A DNA stretch of 64,000 bases, taken from Closterium sp. Naga37s-1 (taxonomy: Eukaryota; Streptophyta; Zygnematophyceae; Desmidiales; Closteriaceae). Below are positions 25,310 through 36,331 of this stretch, piece after piece. How positions within the stretch are numbered: position 1 is the first letter of the stretch; every line of letters begins with the position of its first letter. The stretch covers positions 2,216,501-2,280,500 of the forward strand of contig CANJKZ010000084.1 of NCBI GenBank assembly GCA_947471745.1, given 5' to 3'. The notes beneath the pieces are model-generated. The model was not told where the DNA came from. It saw nothing but the letters and a program-made list of their open reading frames with translations, and searched no databases. The position numbers were made by a program, and so were the translations under genes.

Positions 25310-26306
25310 TGTTAGAGACTAAGGACGGAGTCTATGAAGATTAGGAGATGAAATATCTCAAAATCGTCAACTATAATTCTGGACAGAAATGGCGTCGTCA
25401 TAAGAAACGTCGTCGACCAATCACGCACAGTTAGAATTATCTCAAATTCAAATATTTTGTAGCCCTTGACCGTGGCTATCTTTCCCAATTTGAATAGTAT
25501 CAAAATATGGAGTATAGCTTGAGTTATGAATTTCGGCGCACTAGGGGGTATGCTGCCATAGATACTTAACTCAATCACAATTTACTCACAAGTTCCACAA
25601 GAAAGTAAGAGTAGCAATTAAACCAGGTAGGAGGGGATAAGGAGGACGAGAGGGAAGGTCCCAAGGGATTCCCCAACCAAGGAAACCTCATACCACGCAA
25701 TTCCCCTCTCTAAAGGAACCCCAACTTTGACATTTGTCACTTTCCCAACTCATGCCATCCACCTCACCCAACTTGGCCACACTTGCCAACCTGGTTTGGC
25801 TTCTCCCAACCACTTGGCATCATCTACAGTGATGGTGACGAATTTCCCAACCCCCAAAAGTCTGTACCCCATATTGAGTCTGTCAGAATCCCAGTCACTA
25901 GACCACTGGGATAAAAGGGCTTGTTTCAGTAGCGGGTCAGTGCGCCCATAACCCCCCAGGCTAACAGGCATGTAACCCTTCAAGGATCAATCGGGGATCT
26001 GACAGTGCAAGTCTTCTGACAGAGTCAACCCGCAAATTCCCATAGTCGCTGCATCACAATGAAAAAACTTCGAACGATCATATCTTTCTTGTTCTTGCTT
26101 CGATCGCGATGATTCTTGGTTCGTCGGAAAGCTCTTCAGCAGAGAAGTCACTTCAGACATCTGCCTAAGCCAAATAACATTCACACACACTCTCAGAAAA
26201 TCCAAATCATACCAAACAAAGATTCTTGCATACACCACACATGCAACGCACGAACATATGATGGGAGGCAGACAGACGTGAATGCAAATGATATCATCGC
26301 ATAACA
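25310..26306 (-). repeat. 5' LTR of element D, also serving as 3' LTR of element E
   Basis: Starts TGTTAGAGACTAAGGACGG and ends ..CATCGCATAACA. A polypurine complement and the RNase H end of a second minus-strand copy (E) follow directly, so this LTR is shared by D and E. It contains the 141-bp insertion at 25881-26021. Without that insertion it is about 851 bp, close to its partner's 847. Confidence 0.9.
25881..26021 (-). mobile_element. Solo LTR of the miniature (TRIM-like) family
   Basis: TGTCAGAATCCCAG ... TTCTGACA, with 5-bp target duplications GAGTC at 25876-25880 and 26022-26026. The empty site is visible in the sister LTR at about 19370 (ATTGAGTCAACCCGC). On the minus strand it matches the two 138-bp LTRs at 47805-48149, including AAGCCCTTTTATCCCA and GGTCTAGTG. 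Confidence 0.93.
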
Positions 26307-26363
26307 AACTCCCCCTCTGGCTGCCTACCATCATCCCACATGCCATAGCTCAAGCATGCACCC

Positions 26364-27016
26364 TCAATGCACACTCATTCCAGCAAGCTTCATCCCCTTC
26401 CAATGCTCATTTTCAGCCAGGCGCTTGGTGAGAATGTCTGTTGCCTGCTGCTGGGTCTTCACTATCTCCAACCGCACGTCCTTGTCCAGGAGCCTCCTCA
26501 CCCAGTGCCACTTGGGCCTGATATGATTTGTCAGCCCATAAAGACATGCATTCTTGGCCAGCTTCACAGCTGATTCATTGTCACAGAACATCATAGTCGG
26601 CTACCTCTGACAAACACCAATCTCCTCCAACAAACGCCTCAGCCACACCACCTCCTTCACCCCATGATGAAGGGCCATGTACTCGGTCTCACACGAGGAC
26701 AGCCCCACCTCGTTCTGCTTCTTACTGCACCAGCTAACTGCACCACCTCCAAACAGGCACACATAGCCTCCAATGCTGGTGCCATCCGCCTTCACAGAGT
26801 TGAAGCTAGCATCGGTGTAGCAAGTCAAGAGCATCTCCCCCTTGCCCAAATCAGCAGCACCCCGTTGCTGCCTTTGCCTCACAGCATTGTACTCCAAACC
26901 CACAGATGCTGTAGCACTCACATAGCGGACAAACCTCTTGGCCGCTTCTAGCTGCTTATGACTGGGCCGTGAGACCACACTGGCAAGCCTGGATGTAGCA
27001 ATAGCAATGTCAGGCC
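26364..27016 (-). pseudogene. Element E RNase H, 3' part
   Basis: On the minus strand this is an RNase H almost identical to element D's, with SSCETEYMALHHGVKEVVW and the ending KGMKLAGMSVH. A stop splits it near 26600. At 27016 the coding sequence is interrupted inside DIAIATSRLASV by element F and resumes beyond 34086. Confidence 0.9.
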
Positions 27017-27149
27017 TATCGAAAGTAATGAACGAGAATGAATGAACTCTGAAACAGTTGGGTACAAGTACTAACATTAATTGGGTTGTACCTCTTATGA
27101 GCTATCCCACTATAGCCTACACAAATGTAAAATCTATAATGTTCTGACA
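27017..27149 (-). repeat. 3' LTR of element F (133 bp)
   Basis: Plus-strand bounds are TATCGAAAGTAATG and ..TTCTGACA, so the element's own ends are TGTCAGAAC..CGATA (TG..TA). It differs from the partner LTR at 33953-34085 at roughly ten positions. Target duplication AGGCC flanks the whole element (27012-27016 and 34086-34090). The minus strand carries a TATGGGGGTG polypurine tract at about 27150-27161. Confidence 0.95.
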
Positions 27150-27375
27150 CACCCCCATAGGCAAAGTGGGGGAGAACAAACGGTCACTACACTAGTCAAG
27201 AAATGCAAAGCAAGCTCAGGGTGGATCACATAGTCACCACGCAGTCCGAGCACAAGCGAAGGGCCACAAGGCCAGTTCACATGCAGAGTGATATAAAGAG
27301 AACAAACAATATAGTGGCCATATCCTTGCAAGTGCAAGCATGCATGTATATGTATAGATCACAGTACAAGCAGAG

Positions 27376-30300
27376 TCAAGCAGTAAGCAAGTGAGGCAAA
27401 TAAGGCACAAGGCCTAACACAGTAGAGAAGCGCTCATGATCACCAGGCGGAAGTGCCTTGGTGAATATATCAGCAGTGTTGGCCCTAGTGGCCACGTACG
27501 CAAGACGAAGCTGGCAAGGCTGCTGCAACTCTCGAGCAAGGAAGTATCGCAGAGCGATGTGCTTCGTTCTGTGCTCCAGTCTGTGCTCCTGACACAAGGC
27601 AATCATGACCTTGTTGTCTACGTACAGAACTGGAGGCGAACGAGGCTGCTCTCCCAAGTCAGTCAGCAGGTAGGTGAGCCAGCGTAGCTCCTGTGCAGCC
27701 ATGGCCCCGGCGTAGATCTCAGCCTCGCAACTGGAGCTGAGAACCGAAGATGAGCGGGTAGACCGCCAGGAGACAGAGCTAGAGCCAAGGCTGAAGGTGT
27801 AACCCTGTGACAACCGTTGCGTAGCTGAGTCGTCAACCTAAGAAGCGTTTGCGTGACCCGTGAGGACAACTGGACCCCGTCCTCCAAGCACGAGCCCCAT
27901 GCCCGATGTACTGCACAAGTAACGCAGTACCCTCTTTGCAGCATCCCAGTGCACGTTTCGGTGCCTACCGGGAGCCACGTAGCAAGCCAGAAGGCTGAGA
28001 GGGTACGCGAGGTCAGGTTGAGTGCACGTCATCAGGTACATGAGGCAACCTACAAGCTCTGGGTACGGACCACTCGGCTCTACGGACTCGTCCGAAGGTC
28101 GAGCTGAGAGCAAGTGGCTGGTAGACAGAGGAGTGGGCTGTGGCGAGGAGAACTGGAAACGGAAGCGCTGAAGGACCTGGTGCACCATGTGTGACTGAGT
28201 CGGGGTAATGGTGCGCCGAGCTCTGTCCCGGGTGATCTGCAAGCCAAGATAGCTGCGCAGTTCACCCATGTCAGTGCAGGTGTGTCTCTTCTGCAACTCC
28301 GACTTCACAAGGGTCAGTGCCTCAGTGTCAGCAGTGGCAAAGACGAGGTTGTCAACGTAGACGAGGACGTAGAACGGCGGCAGCGAGGTGTTGGTGCGTA
28401 GAAACAGTGACGGGTCAGCAGTAGCAGGAGCAAACCCAAGAGCCGCAAGTGTAGTCCTCAGTGTGTCGTGCCACTTGCGAGGCGCTTGGCGGAGACCGTT
28501 GACTGGTCGCCAAAGACTCCACTGAGTACCTGCAGGAAAAGACTCAGTGAAACCAGGTGGGCGGCGCAGCCAGTTCTCCTCGTGCAGGCTGCCCTGCAGG
28601 AAATCTGTGCTGAAGTCCAGAGAGTGCAATTCATAGTCACGCTGAGCAGCGACGTGCAGCAACACCCAAAGACTAGTCATCTTCGGGGTGGGGGAGAAGG
28701 TCTGGAGGTAGTCAACTCCCTGTCGCTGACTGAAGCCTCGAGCAACGTAACGCGCCTTGAAGGCAGGCGAAGAACCCGGCGGCCGCTTCACCCTGAAAAT
28801 CCACATGCCATCGACTATGTTCGCCCCAGGTGGGGGAACCTCGTCAACGTAGGTGCCTGTGGACTTCCAGGATGCCATCTCGGCATCCATGGCTGCCTGC
28901 CACTGAGAGGAGTAAGGACCTGTAATCGCCTCTGCGTAAGAGCGCGGGGTCGGGATGTATGGTGCATCCAGGTCTCCCTCAGGGGCAAGCAGCATGGAAG
29001 CGAAACGAGGTACAGCAGCTGCAAGACACTCAAATTCCTCCTTCGTGTCCTCAAGGACGTTAGTGCTAAGAGCACACTCACCCCCGACGGACGGAGGACT
29101 GGCAGACGCAGACTCAGCAACTAGAGCAGTGGTGTAGTCTAGACGGCAAGCAGCAGCAAAGTCAAGCAGCTCAGCAACGAGAGCAGACGCAGCAGCAGAC
29201 ACAAACGAGAGGTCTGTGACAGCAGTGGCGAGGAGACAAGAGACAATGGAACTTTCAGCACGAGCGCGGTCAGACTTAGGGTCAGGAACCTCAGGAAGAG
29301 AGGACTCAGGAGGAGCAGGCAGAGGAACACGCAGGGGAACAGAGGAAGGACGAAGGGTCATAGCGTGCGTGCCGGGGACAGGAGGAGGACGCGAACGAGG
29401 AACATGACGAGCAGTGTGAACAGGCGAGACAGGACGAGACCCAGGCTCACGATGCTTTGTAAGACCGCCGGACTGCTCATTGTAGGGAGAAGGTGAAGGC
29501 AGTGGAGAGGTCGGCTGTAACGGCGGCTAAGACTGGTCAGGCGGTGGACACAGGAGGGGAGGAGTAAGGCCACTAGAAGACGGGATACCAAGAAACAACT
29601 GAAGCAGGGGAGCAAAGTACGGTCGCGGCCGCATAGCGCCACCAGGGTCAACAGCGCCAGCTCCTCCAGCTCCAACGCCACCAGCGCCAGAGCCGCCAGT
29701 ACCAGTAGCTCCAGACTCCGTAGGGTCTCCAGCTCCAACACCCTCAACACCACCAGTCCCGGCAGCTCCGGTACCCCGGGTACGAGCACCTCCAGGACCA
29801 GGGACCGTAGTACCTCTAGTAACACCAGCTCCAGAAGCAACTCCAGCACCTCCAGCTCCAGCAGCTCCACTCCGAAGGCGTGCGCGCCAAACAAACCACT
29901 CCCGCAGCAGCTGCGGAGGTAGTCTCGGCGAAGCACCAGCAGAACCTCCAGACTCCGCACCCTCCGACGCAGCACCCCGAGGCTCAACACCCTCAAGCTC
30001 AGCACCCCGTGGCTCAGCACCCCCACGCTCAACACCCCCAGGCTCAGCACCCCCAGTCTCAGCACCCTCAGACTCTGCACCCCCAGGCTCCGCACCCCCA
30101 GGCTCCGCACCCCCAGACGCAGCACCCCCAGACGCAGCACCCCGACCAGCACCTGAGCCAACAGCTACCTGAAAAGGCGCAGGACCAGGGAGAGGGTCTA
30201 CCTGAGACACACCTGAGGGAGCAGGACCCTGGGGCGGGATGGGGTCTACCGGAGGGGGACCGGGAGCAAGGAAGAGCGGCGGGGGCGGGGGAAGGGCAGA

Positions 30301-33063
30301 GCATTAGGGGAAGAGACATTAAAAGGGAACCGACTCGTCAAACGTGACGTCCTGAGAAGGGAAGACACGGCGCGAGGTGGGGTGGTAAAACTGCCAGCCA
30401 GGCGCGTCAGGGACAAAGCCAAGGAAGATGCAGGGGATAGCACGGGGGGAGAGCTTGTCCGCGGACGTATCGCGAACAAAGGCACGAGATCCCTAAACCC
30501 GGAACACCGACGCATCGCCAACCTCCCCCGTCCAACACAGTGTGGGCGAGGTCTCCAGCAAGGAGACACGGGGCCAGAGGTTGAGCTGATGCGCAACGTA
30601 CCGGACCGCAAACGGCCACAGAAAATGGGGAGCAACCGCATGGATCATGGAGGTACGAGCGACTCCATGACTAAGCCAATGCGGCGCACAGCAATCCCAT
30701 TTTGCTGAGGGGAGTCCGTAAGCGTGAACGACTGGAGAATGCCATCCCCACGACAAAAGTCCCGCAAGAGGTTGGAGGAGAACTCACCACCTCTGTCAAA
30801 GTGCAGACGCAGGACAGGAAGGTCCTGGCCAAAACGCTCGCGGAGCTGGAGATGGACATAGCGGATTCAAGTGATGAAGACATCAACGATCTGACCCTTG
30901 CTGCGCAAGGGGAAGACCGTGGTGTACCGCGTGTAGTCGTCAACGACCAGCAGAAAGTAGCGCTCGCGGCTCTGTCCACTGACACGGGCTGGGCCCCACA
31001 CGTCCATGTGGAGAGTCTGCAGGGGAGCAGTCGTCTGGGGAAACGAGGAGGAGTGAGGAGCGGCGCGCTGCCGCCCCTCGACGCAAGGAAGACAGGCCGG
31101 GGCAGGCGAGGGTGGCAGGGGAGGCAGGGACCTGGGAAGACCAGAGACAAGAAGACGAGAGTGCATGCCATGAAGGCGTGGCAGGGAGGGGTGACCCAGG
31201 CGGTGGTGCCACAAAAGAGTCTGGTGCGACAGGAGGCGACACAAGCAAGAGGCGGCTACCTAACCCGACGCGGACACCTGAGCAGACGCAGCTACCTGAG
31301 GAGGCTCGGTAGCGAGTGTGTACAGACTCGACCCTGGCCGACGAGTGAACGTGGTAAGGTGACGCCCCGTCCGTGTGCACGTGCAGATTGTCACACGCTG
31401 ACCGCCTCGAGTGGTGGTAGTGACCATCGCATCCTTGAGGGCAGCGGTACTCACCAAGTTCGCTGAGAACGATGGGAGGTGAAGACCGGACAGTGAGCCG
31501 GACGGAACCGCTGGACACGGGAGGACAGTGGAGGAACGGGCCACGACCGGGCCCCCAGAGGGGTCAGCCAGTCAGACCGGGACAGGTGTAGAGAGAGGAG
31601 TGAGAGTGGTGCTGTCACGAAAGAAACAAGCAGAGGCGCCTGAATCCAACGTGAAGGTGTGGAAGGCCTGAGCAGGCGCAGTACCAGGGAGAGTACCAGA
31701 CTCACTAGCACCTAGAGCAGCAGAAGCTTTACCTGGATCAGGCGGCACACACCGGTAACAGTCACCCTCAGCACTAATAGACAAAGCATACGTAGCAGAA
31801 AGAATAGCATCAAAGTTTAGGTCAAAGATAGCAATCCTAGACCTAAGCATATCTGCCCAGTGAGGGAGCTCGACGTCGTCACCAAACTCAGCACGCCAAG
31901 CGTTGTCAAGGCGGAAAAAGCAGCGGAGCTGAGTGTGAAGCCGCCCGCAAGTCTGACCAGCACGGTCACCCGTGCGAATGACATACGGGCAACTACCCCC
32001 AGACGCCCCACGCAAAAACCACTCACGAAGATGCTGGGGCGACTGGGTCTCGCTCCGACGCTACTGCTGCTAACGCTGGCCACCTCCGGAACCAACACGC
32101 CGAGCTCCATTCCCACCGCCACCAGTCCCACTGCCGCCACCGCCACCACTCCCACCGCTGCCTCCACCGCCGCCACCAGAGCCCCCACTCCCTCCACCAG
32201 TCCCACTGTGGCCACAACCTCCACTGCTGCCCCCACCACTACTCCCGCTGCCACCTCCACCACCGCCGCTGCCACCTCCACCACCCTTGCCACCCTTGCC
32301 CTTGCCGCTGCGGCGCTTCGCACTAGCAGAAGCAGCCCCGACGTCCTCAGCAACAGAGACGTCTGCAGCAGCAGCAGAGGTGTGGGAGGGGGCAAGGGGG
32401 GAGGGGGAGCACCCCTCAAAGAAGGGCGGGCGCGGAGTGCCACGAGCAGCACCTACAGCAACTGCACTAGTCTCAGCTGTGAGGAGATGCTGCTCGAGGA
32501 GGTCAACAGTGAGGGAGGTGGGGTCAAGGGAGAGAAAGTGGTCCCGGACTGAGTGAAGAGAGTCAGGGAGGCGAGTGGCTATGAAGTAGAGGGTGATGAA
32601 CATCGGAGGCTGCTTCTTGTCAAGGAACTCAGGAGGGACGGCAGCGCGGTAGCGAGCGCGAAGGTGGGAAACCAGGTCCTCGACTGCGGCAAAGGCGGAC
32701 AGCTCGGGGAACAGGTAGGGCAGAAGCAGGCGGCCTAGAGCAGCAGTGGCAGGGGAGGAGTATCGAGCGACTACAGCGTCGCACAGTGCCTGTGCGGTCT
32801 TGTGCTGTCCGAAGTGAGCGCATTCGGCTAACGGCAGGTGGTTGCAAATGGCTAAGCGGGCAGCAGCATCACAAGAAAGCCACTGATCTACTCGCATTGT
32901 CAGCTATGGTGGGAGGGGCAGTAGCAGCACCGGACACGTGGTCAAACTGGGAAATACCGTCCTTAATATCGCTCAGTAGGTACAGCTGCAGGTCGTCAAG
33001 CCACGTGTGAAACTGAACCGGTCTACCCTCATGATCGAATGCGAGAACTCGAAGCGAGGCCAT
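27376..33063 (-). pseudogene. Element F gag-pol polyprotein (complete order, several breaks)
   Basis: A likely Gag start (MASLRVLAFDHEGRPVQFHTW) lies at 33063. Gag continues after a frameshift near 32890 and ends in a long Gly/Ser tract (32300-32070). A Cys-rich stretch (CPYVIRTGDRAGQTCGRLH) precedes the protease LDSGASACFFRD at about 31640. GAG-pre-integrase (LLWHHRLGHPSLP) and integrase (HMDVWGP, HFDRGGEFSS, SPQQNGIA) span 31244-30246 in pieces. A Pro/Ala linker follows, then reverse transcriptase and RNase H (29361-27376). The RT active site reads YVDN, not YVDD. A TAG replaces Trp in NAS-W-VDD at 27838-27840. This copy is inactive, although both LTRs, the primer site and the target duplication are intact. 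Confidence 0.92.
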
Positions 33064-33109
33064 AGTGGCACAGTATGCAGGAGCAGCAAGTAGCCGCAGT
33101 AGTAGCAGT

Positions 33110-33890
33110 AGCAGCAGGGGGGGCCTAGGGGCCGAGGGGCCAAACACGAAGAGTGGGGGCCGAGGGGCCGAGGCTAGGGGCTGAGGGGCTTGGGGGCCGA
33201 GGTGTCTAGGGGCCGAGGGGCCTGGGTCGCGGGCCGGAGCCGGGGCCTCGGGACGTGACGGGCCTAGGGGCGCGACGAGCAAGAACGGGGCCGTGGGGCG
33301 CGAGCGGCCTAGGGGCGCGACGAGACTAGGGGCGCGACAGGCAGGAACCGGGGCCGTGGGGCGCGACGGGCCTAGGGGTGCGACGGGCCTAGGGGTGCGA
33401 CGGGCCTAGGGGCGCGACTGGCCTAGGGGCGAAAAAGGGGGGGGGCGAGGGGCGCGATTGGCCTAGAAAACGGGGCCGTGGGGGGCGCGACAGGCCTAAG
33501 GGGCGCGACGGGTCAAGGGGCGCGACGGGTCTAGGGGCGCGACGGGCCAAGGGGCCGGGGCCTAGGGGCGAAGGGGGCGAGGGGCGCGACGGGCCTAGGA
33601 GAAAACGGGGCCGTTGGGGTGCGCGACGGGCCTAGGGGGGGGCGACGGGCCTAGGGGCGCGACGGGCCTAGGGGCGCGACGGGCCAAGGGGCCGGGGCCT
33701 AGGGGCGAAGGGGCCGAGGGGCGCGACGGGCCTAGGAGAAAACGGGGCCGTGGGTGGGGCGCGACGGGCCTAAGGGGCGCGACGGGCCTAGGGGCGCGAC
33801 AGGCCTAGGAAAACGGGGCCGTGGGGGCGCGACAGGCTTAAGGGGCGCGACGGGCCTAGGGGCGCGATGGGCCAAGGGGCTACTCGCAGG
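33110..33890. repeat. Minisatellite, about 17-bp unit GGGCCTAGGGGCGCGAC
   Basis: Dozens of short G-rich units based on GGGCCTAGGGGCGCGAC, with runs of GGGGCCGAGGGGCC at one end and three longer units carrying GAAAACGGGGCCGT. It fills the leader of element F between its primer site and Gag start. Open frames across it are composition artefacts. Confidence 0.9.
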
Positions 33891-33940
33891 GCAGCAGGTG
33901 GTGGGCCCAAGGAAAGAAAGGAGGTCCTAGCGAGGGACCT

Positions 33941-33952
33941 GCTCTGAAACCA
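33941..33952 (-). other. Primer binding site of element F
   Basis: The minus strand reads TGGTTTCAGAGC, one base different from the initiator tRNA-Met complement, directly abutting the LTR. Confidence 0.85.
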
Positions 33953-34085
33953 TATCGAAATTAATGAACGAGAATGAATGAACTATGAAACGGTTGGGTA
34001 CAAGTACTAACCCTAATTGGGTTGTACCCCTTATGAGCTACCCCACTATAGCCTACACAAATGTATTAGCTATAATGTTCTGACA
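33953..34085 (-). repeat. 5' LTR of element F (133 bp)
   Basis: Same length and bounds as 27017-27149 (TATCGAAA .. TTCTGACA on the plus strand). About 7-8% divergence between the two LTRs by eye suggests an old insertion. Confidence 0.95.
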
Positions 34086-34378
34086 AGGCCGCGTGTGGTT
34101 AGCCGCATAGTTGAGTGCCCCAACCATGGAATGAAACAACTTCCTGTCGCTTTCACCTACCACCTCCTCATCAACACAGGGCTCCACCGTGAAACCCGAA
34201 GGTAGTGGGGTGGCTGGCTTTCCTCCATCTTGTAGCCCATACTTCTCAGCCAGCCCCTCACAGTAATTCCTCTGGTGCAACCTCAACACTCCCTTGTCAA
34301 GGTCTCTCTCAACATGCATCCCAAGGTAATACTTGACATCTCCCATCTTCGAGCACTTGAACTGCATCTCCAGCATCT
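34086..34378 (-). pseudogene. Element E reverse transcriptase end (continuation)
   Basis: Resumes the coding sequence broken at 27016. The minus strand encodes FHSMVGALNYAANHTRP, matching element D across the insertion point, and upstream MQFKCSKMGDVKYYLGMHVERD. Homology stops at about 34378, where plus-strand element G begins. The rest of E (earlier pol, gag and 5' LTR) is not in this window. Confidence 0.9.
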
Positions 34379-34816
34379 GCCATACTTCCTTGCTCTGCGA
34401 TTCTTCCTTGCTCTGCGATACTTCCTTGCTCAAGAGTTGCAGCAGCGTGGTCAGCTTCGTCTTGCTTACGTGGCCAGTAGGGCCAACACTGCTGATATAT
34501 TCACCGAGGCACTTCAGTCTTGTGATCATCAGCGTTTCTCTACTGTTCTAGGCCTTGTGCCTACTTTCCCTCACTTGCTTACTGCATGACTTTGCTTGTA
34601 GAGTGATCTATGTATATACCTGCATGCTTACACTTGCTAGGGTATGATCACTGTACTGTTTGTGCTCTTATATATAACTCTGCATGTGAACTGGCCTTGT
34701 GGCCTTTGCTTGTGCTCGGAATGTGTGGTGACTTCGTGATCCACCCTGAGCTTGCTCTATTTTTTCTTGACTGGTCTTGTGACCACTTGTTCTCCCCCAC
34801 TTTGTCTATGGGGGTG
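34379..34816 (+). pseudogene. Element G RNase H tail and 3' leader
   Basis: Encodes the last part of an RNase H like element I's (CSSVVSFVLLTWPVGPTLLIYSPRHF appears in the alternative frame). A non-coding stretch follows and then the polypurine tract TATGGGGGTG at about 34807. A 17-bp TTCCTTGCTCTGCGATA unit is repeated about 2.5 times at 34385-34435, at the fusion with element E. Confidence 0.8.
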
Positions 34817-34947
34817 TGTCAAAATGTTATATAGCTTATATTGTGTAGGCTATAGTGGAGTAGCCAATAAGGGGTACAACCCAATTAGGGTTAGTACTTG
34901 TACCCAACTCTTAGCTAGTTCATTCATTATCGTTCATTATTCTGACA
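34817..34947 (+). repeat. LTR shared by elements G and H (131 bp)
   Basis: TGTCAAAATGTTATATAGC .. TTATTCTGACA. It is preceded by a polypurine tract and followed directly by RNase H sequence with no primer site or gag. It therefore acts as the 3' LTR of G and the 5' LTR of deletion derivative H. Confidence 0.85.
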
Positions 34948-35487
34948 GTGCAGTACGTCGGGCATGGGGCTCGTGCTTGGAGGATGGGGTCCAGTTGTCC
35001 TTACTGGACACGCAGACGCTTCTTGGGTTGACGATTTCGCTACGTAGCGGTCGTCACAGGGTAACACTTTCAGCCTTGGCTCCGGCTCTGTTTCTTGGCA
35101 GTCTACCCACTCGTCTTCTGTTCTCTATTCCTGTTGTGACACTGAGATCTACGCAGGGGCCATGGCTGCACAGTAGTTACGCTGGCTCACCTACCTACTG
35201 GCCGACTTGGGAGAGCGGCCTCGTTCTTCTCCAGTTCTGTACGTAGACAACAAGGCCATGATTGCTTTGTGTCAGGAACACAGACTGGAGCACAGAACGA
35301 AGCACATCGCTCTTTGATACTTTCTTGCTCGAGAGTTGCAGCAGCGTGGTCAGCTTCGTCTTGCTTACGTGGCCACTAGGGCCAACACTACTGATATATT
35401 CACCAAGGCACTTCAGTCTGGAGAGCATCCGCGTTTCTCTACTGTTCTAGGCCTTGTGCCGACTTTCCCTCTCTTGCTTACTGCGTG
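34948..35487 (+). pseudogene. Element H RNase H remnant
   Basis: Starts at GTGCAGTACGTCGGGCATGG (the CSTSGMGLVLGG region of element I) and runs to the end of RNase H. Stops are present: CTACGTAGCGG gives TAG, CACAGTAG gives TAG, and CTTTGATAC gives TGA. Everything upstream has been deleted, so the 5' LTR touches RNase H directly. Confidence 0.85.
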
Positions 35488-35715
35488 ACTTTGCTTGTAC
35501 TGTTATCTAGATATATACCTGCATGCTTACACTTGCTAGGGTATGATCACTGTACTGTTTGTGCTCTTTTATATAACTCTGCATGTGAACTGGCCTTGTG
35601 GCCTTTGCTTGTGCTCGGAATGTGTGGTGACTTCGTGATCCACCCTGAGCTTGCTCTGTTTTTTCTTGACTGGTCTTGTGACCGTTTGTTCTCCCCCACT
35701 TTGTCTATGGGGGTG

Positions 35716-35921
35716 TGTCAACATATTATATATTTTACTTTGTGTAGGTTATAGTGGGGTAGCCCATAAAGGGTACAACCCAATTAGGGTTAGTACTTGT
35801 ATCCAACTTCTGTTCAATGCATTCATTCTGGTTCGTTATTTTGACATGTACAACCCAATTAGGGTTAGTACTTGTATTCAGTTTCTTGTCAATGCATTTA
35901 TTCTCGTTCAGTTTCTTGACA
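35716..35921 (+). repeat. 3' LTR of element H plus a second partial LTR
   Basis: 35716-35846 (TGTCAACATATTATA .. TTTTGACA) follows a polypurine tract. 35847-35921 repeats the last half of the same LTR (GTACAACCCAATTAGGGTTA .. TTCTTGACA). Confidence 0.8.
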
Positions 35922-36260
35922 CATTAGCCAGGTAAATACGGTACAACAAGTCTACCGGTTGGTCCCTAGGGCTTCACTTAGCCCAACAAGCATGTTCGCA
36001 GATGATGAAGCACGAAAGGACATGAATTCAATGGTCTACAGTCAGGGTCATCCCTAGGTTTTGACCTTGCCTGATGCATCAGATGGCGTGGTTTTTTCAG
36101 TCTCATGCATCAGAATTTCCTTCAAAACATTTCTGCTGAATCAGAAAAAAAAAAAAAAATCATTTTCTTATTGATTTTCTTAGAGCCCTCCTCATTTCAC
36201 AATGTTCTCTACTTTACGAAGGAATTGCAAGGAGGAATGCGCAACTTTGGAACTCGGATG
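35922..36260. other. Non-coding spacer before element I
   Basis: AT-rich sequence with an A15 run near 36146-36160. No convincing coding or RNA gene is seen. Confidence 0.6.
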
Positions 36261-36329
36261 TGTCAAACATATATATATCTATGTTATAGTTTGGGTAGGC
36301 TTAGTGGGGTACACACTGTGGGGTACAGT
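36261..36329 (+). repeat. Truncated 5' LTR of element I
   Basis: TGTCAAACATATATATATC .. GTGGGGTACA matches the first 69 bp of the LTR at 39907-40014, then changes abruptly to integrase coding sequence. Confidence 0.88.
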
Positions 36330-36331
36330 GT

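Noticed and set aside
33614-33808. Gly/Arg-rich frame
   Set aside because: It is a translation of the 17-bp minisatellite.
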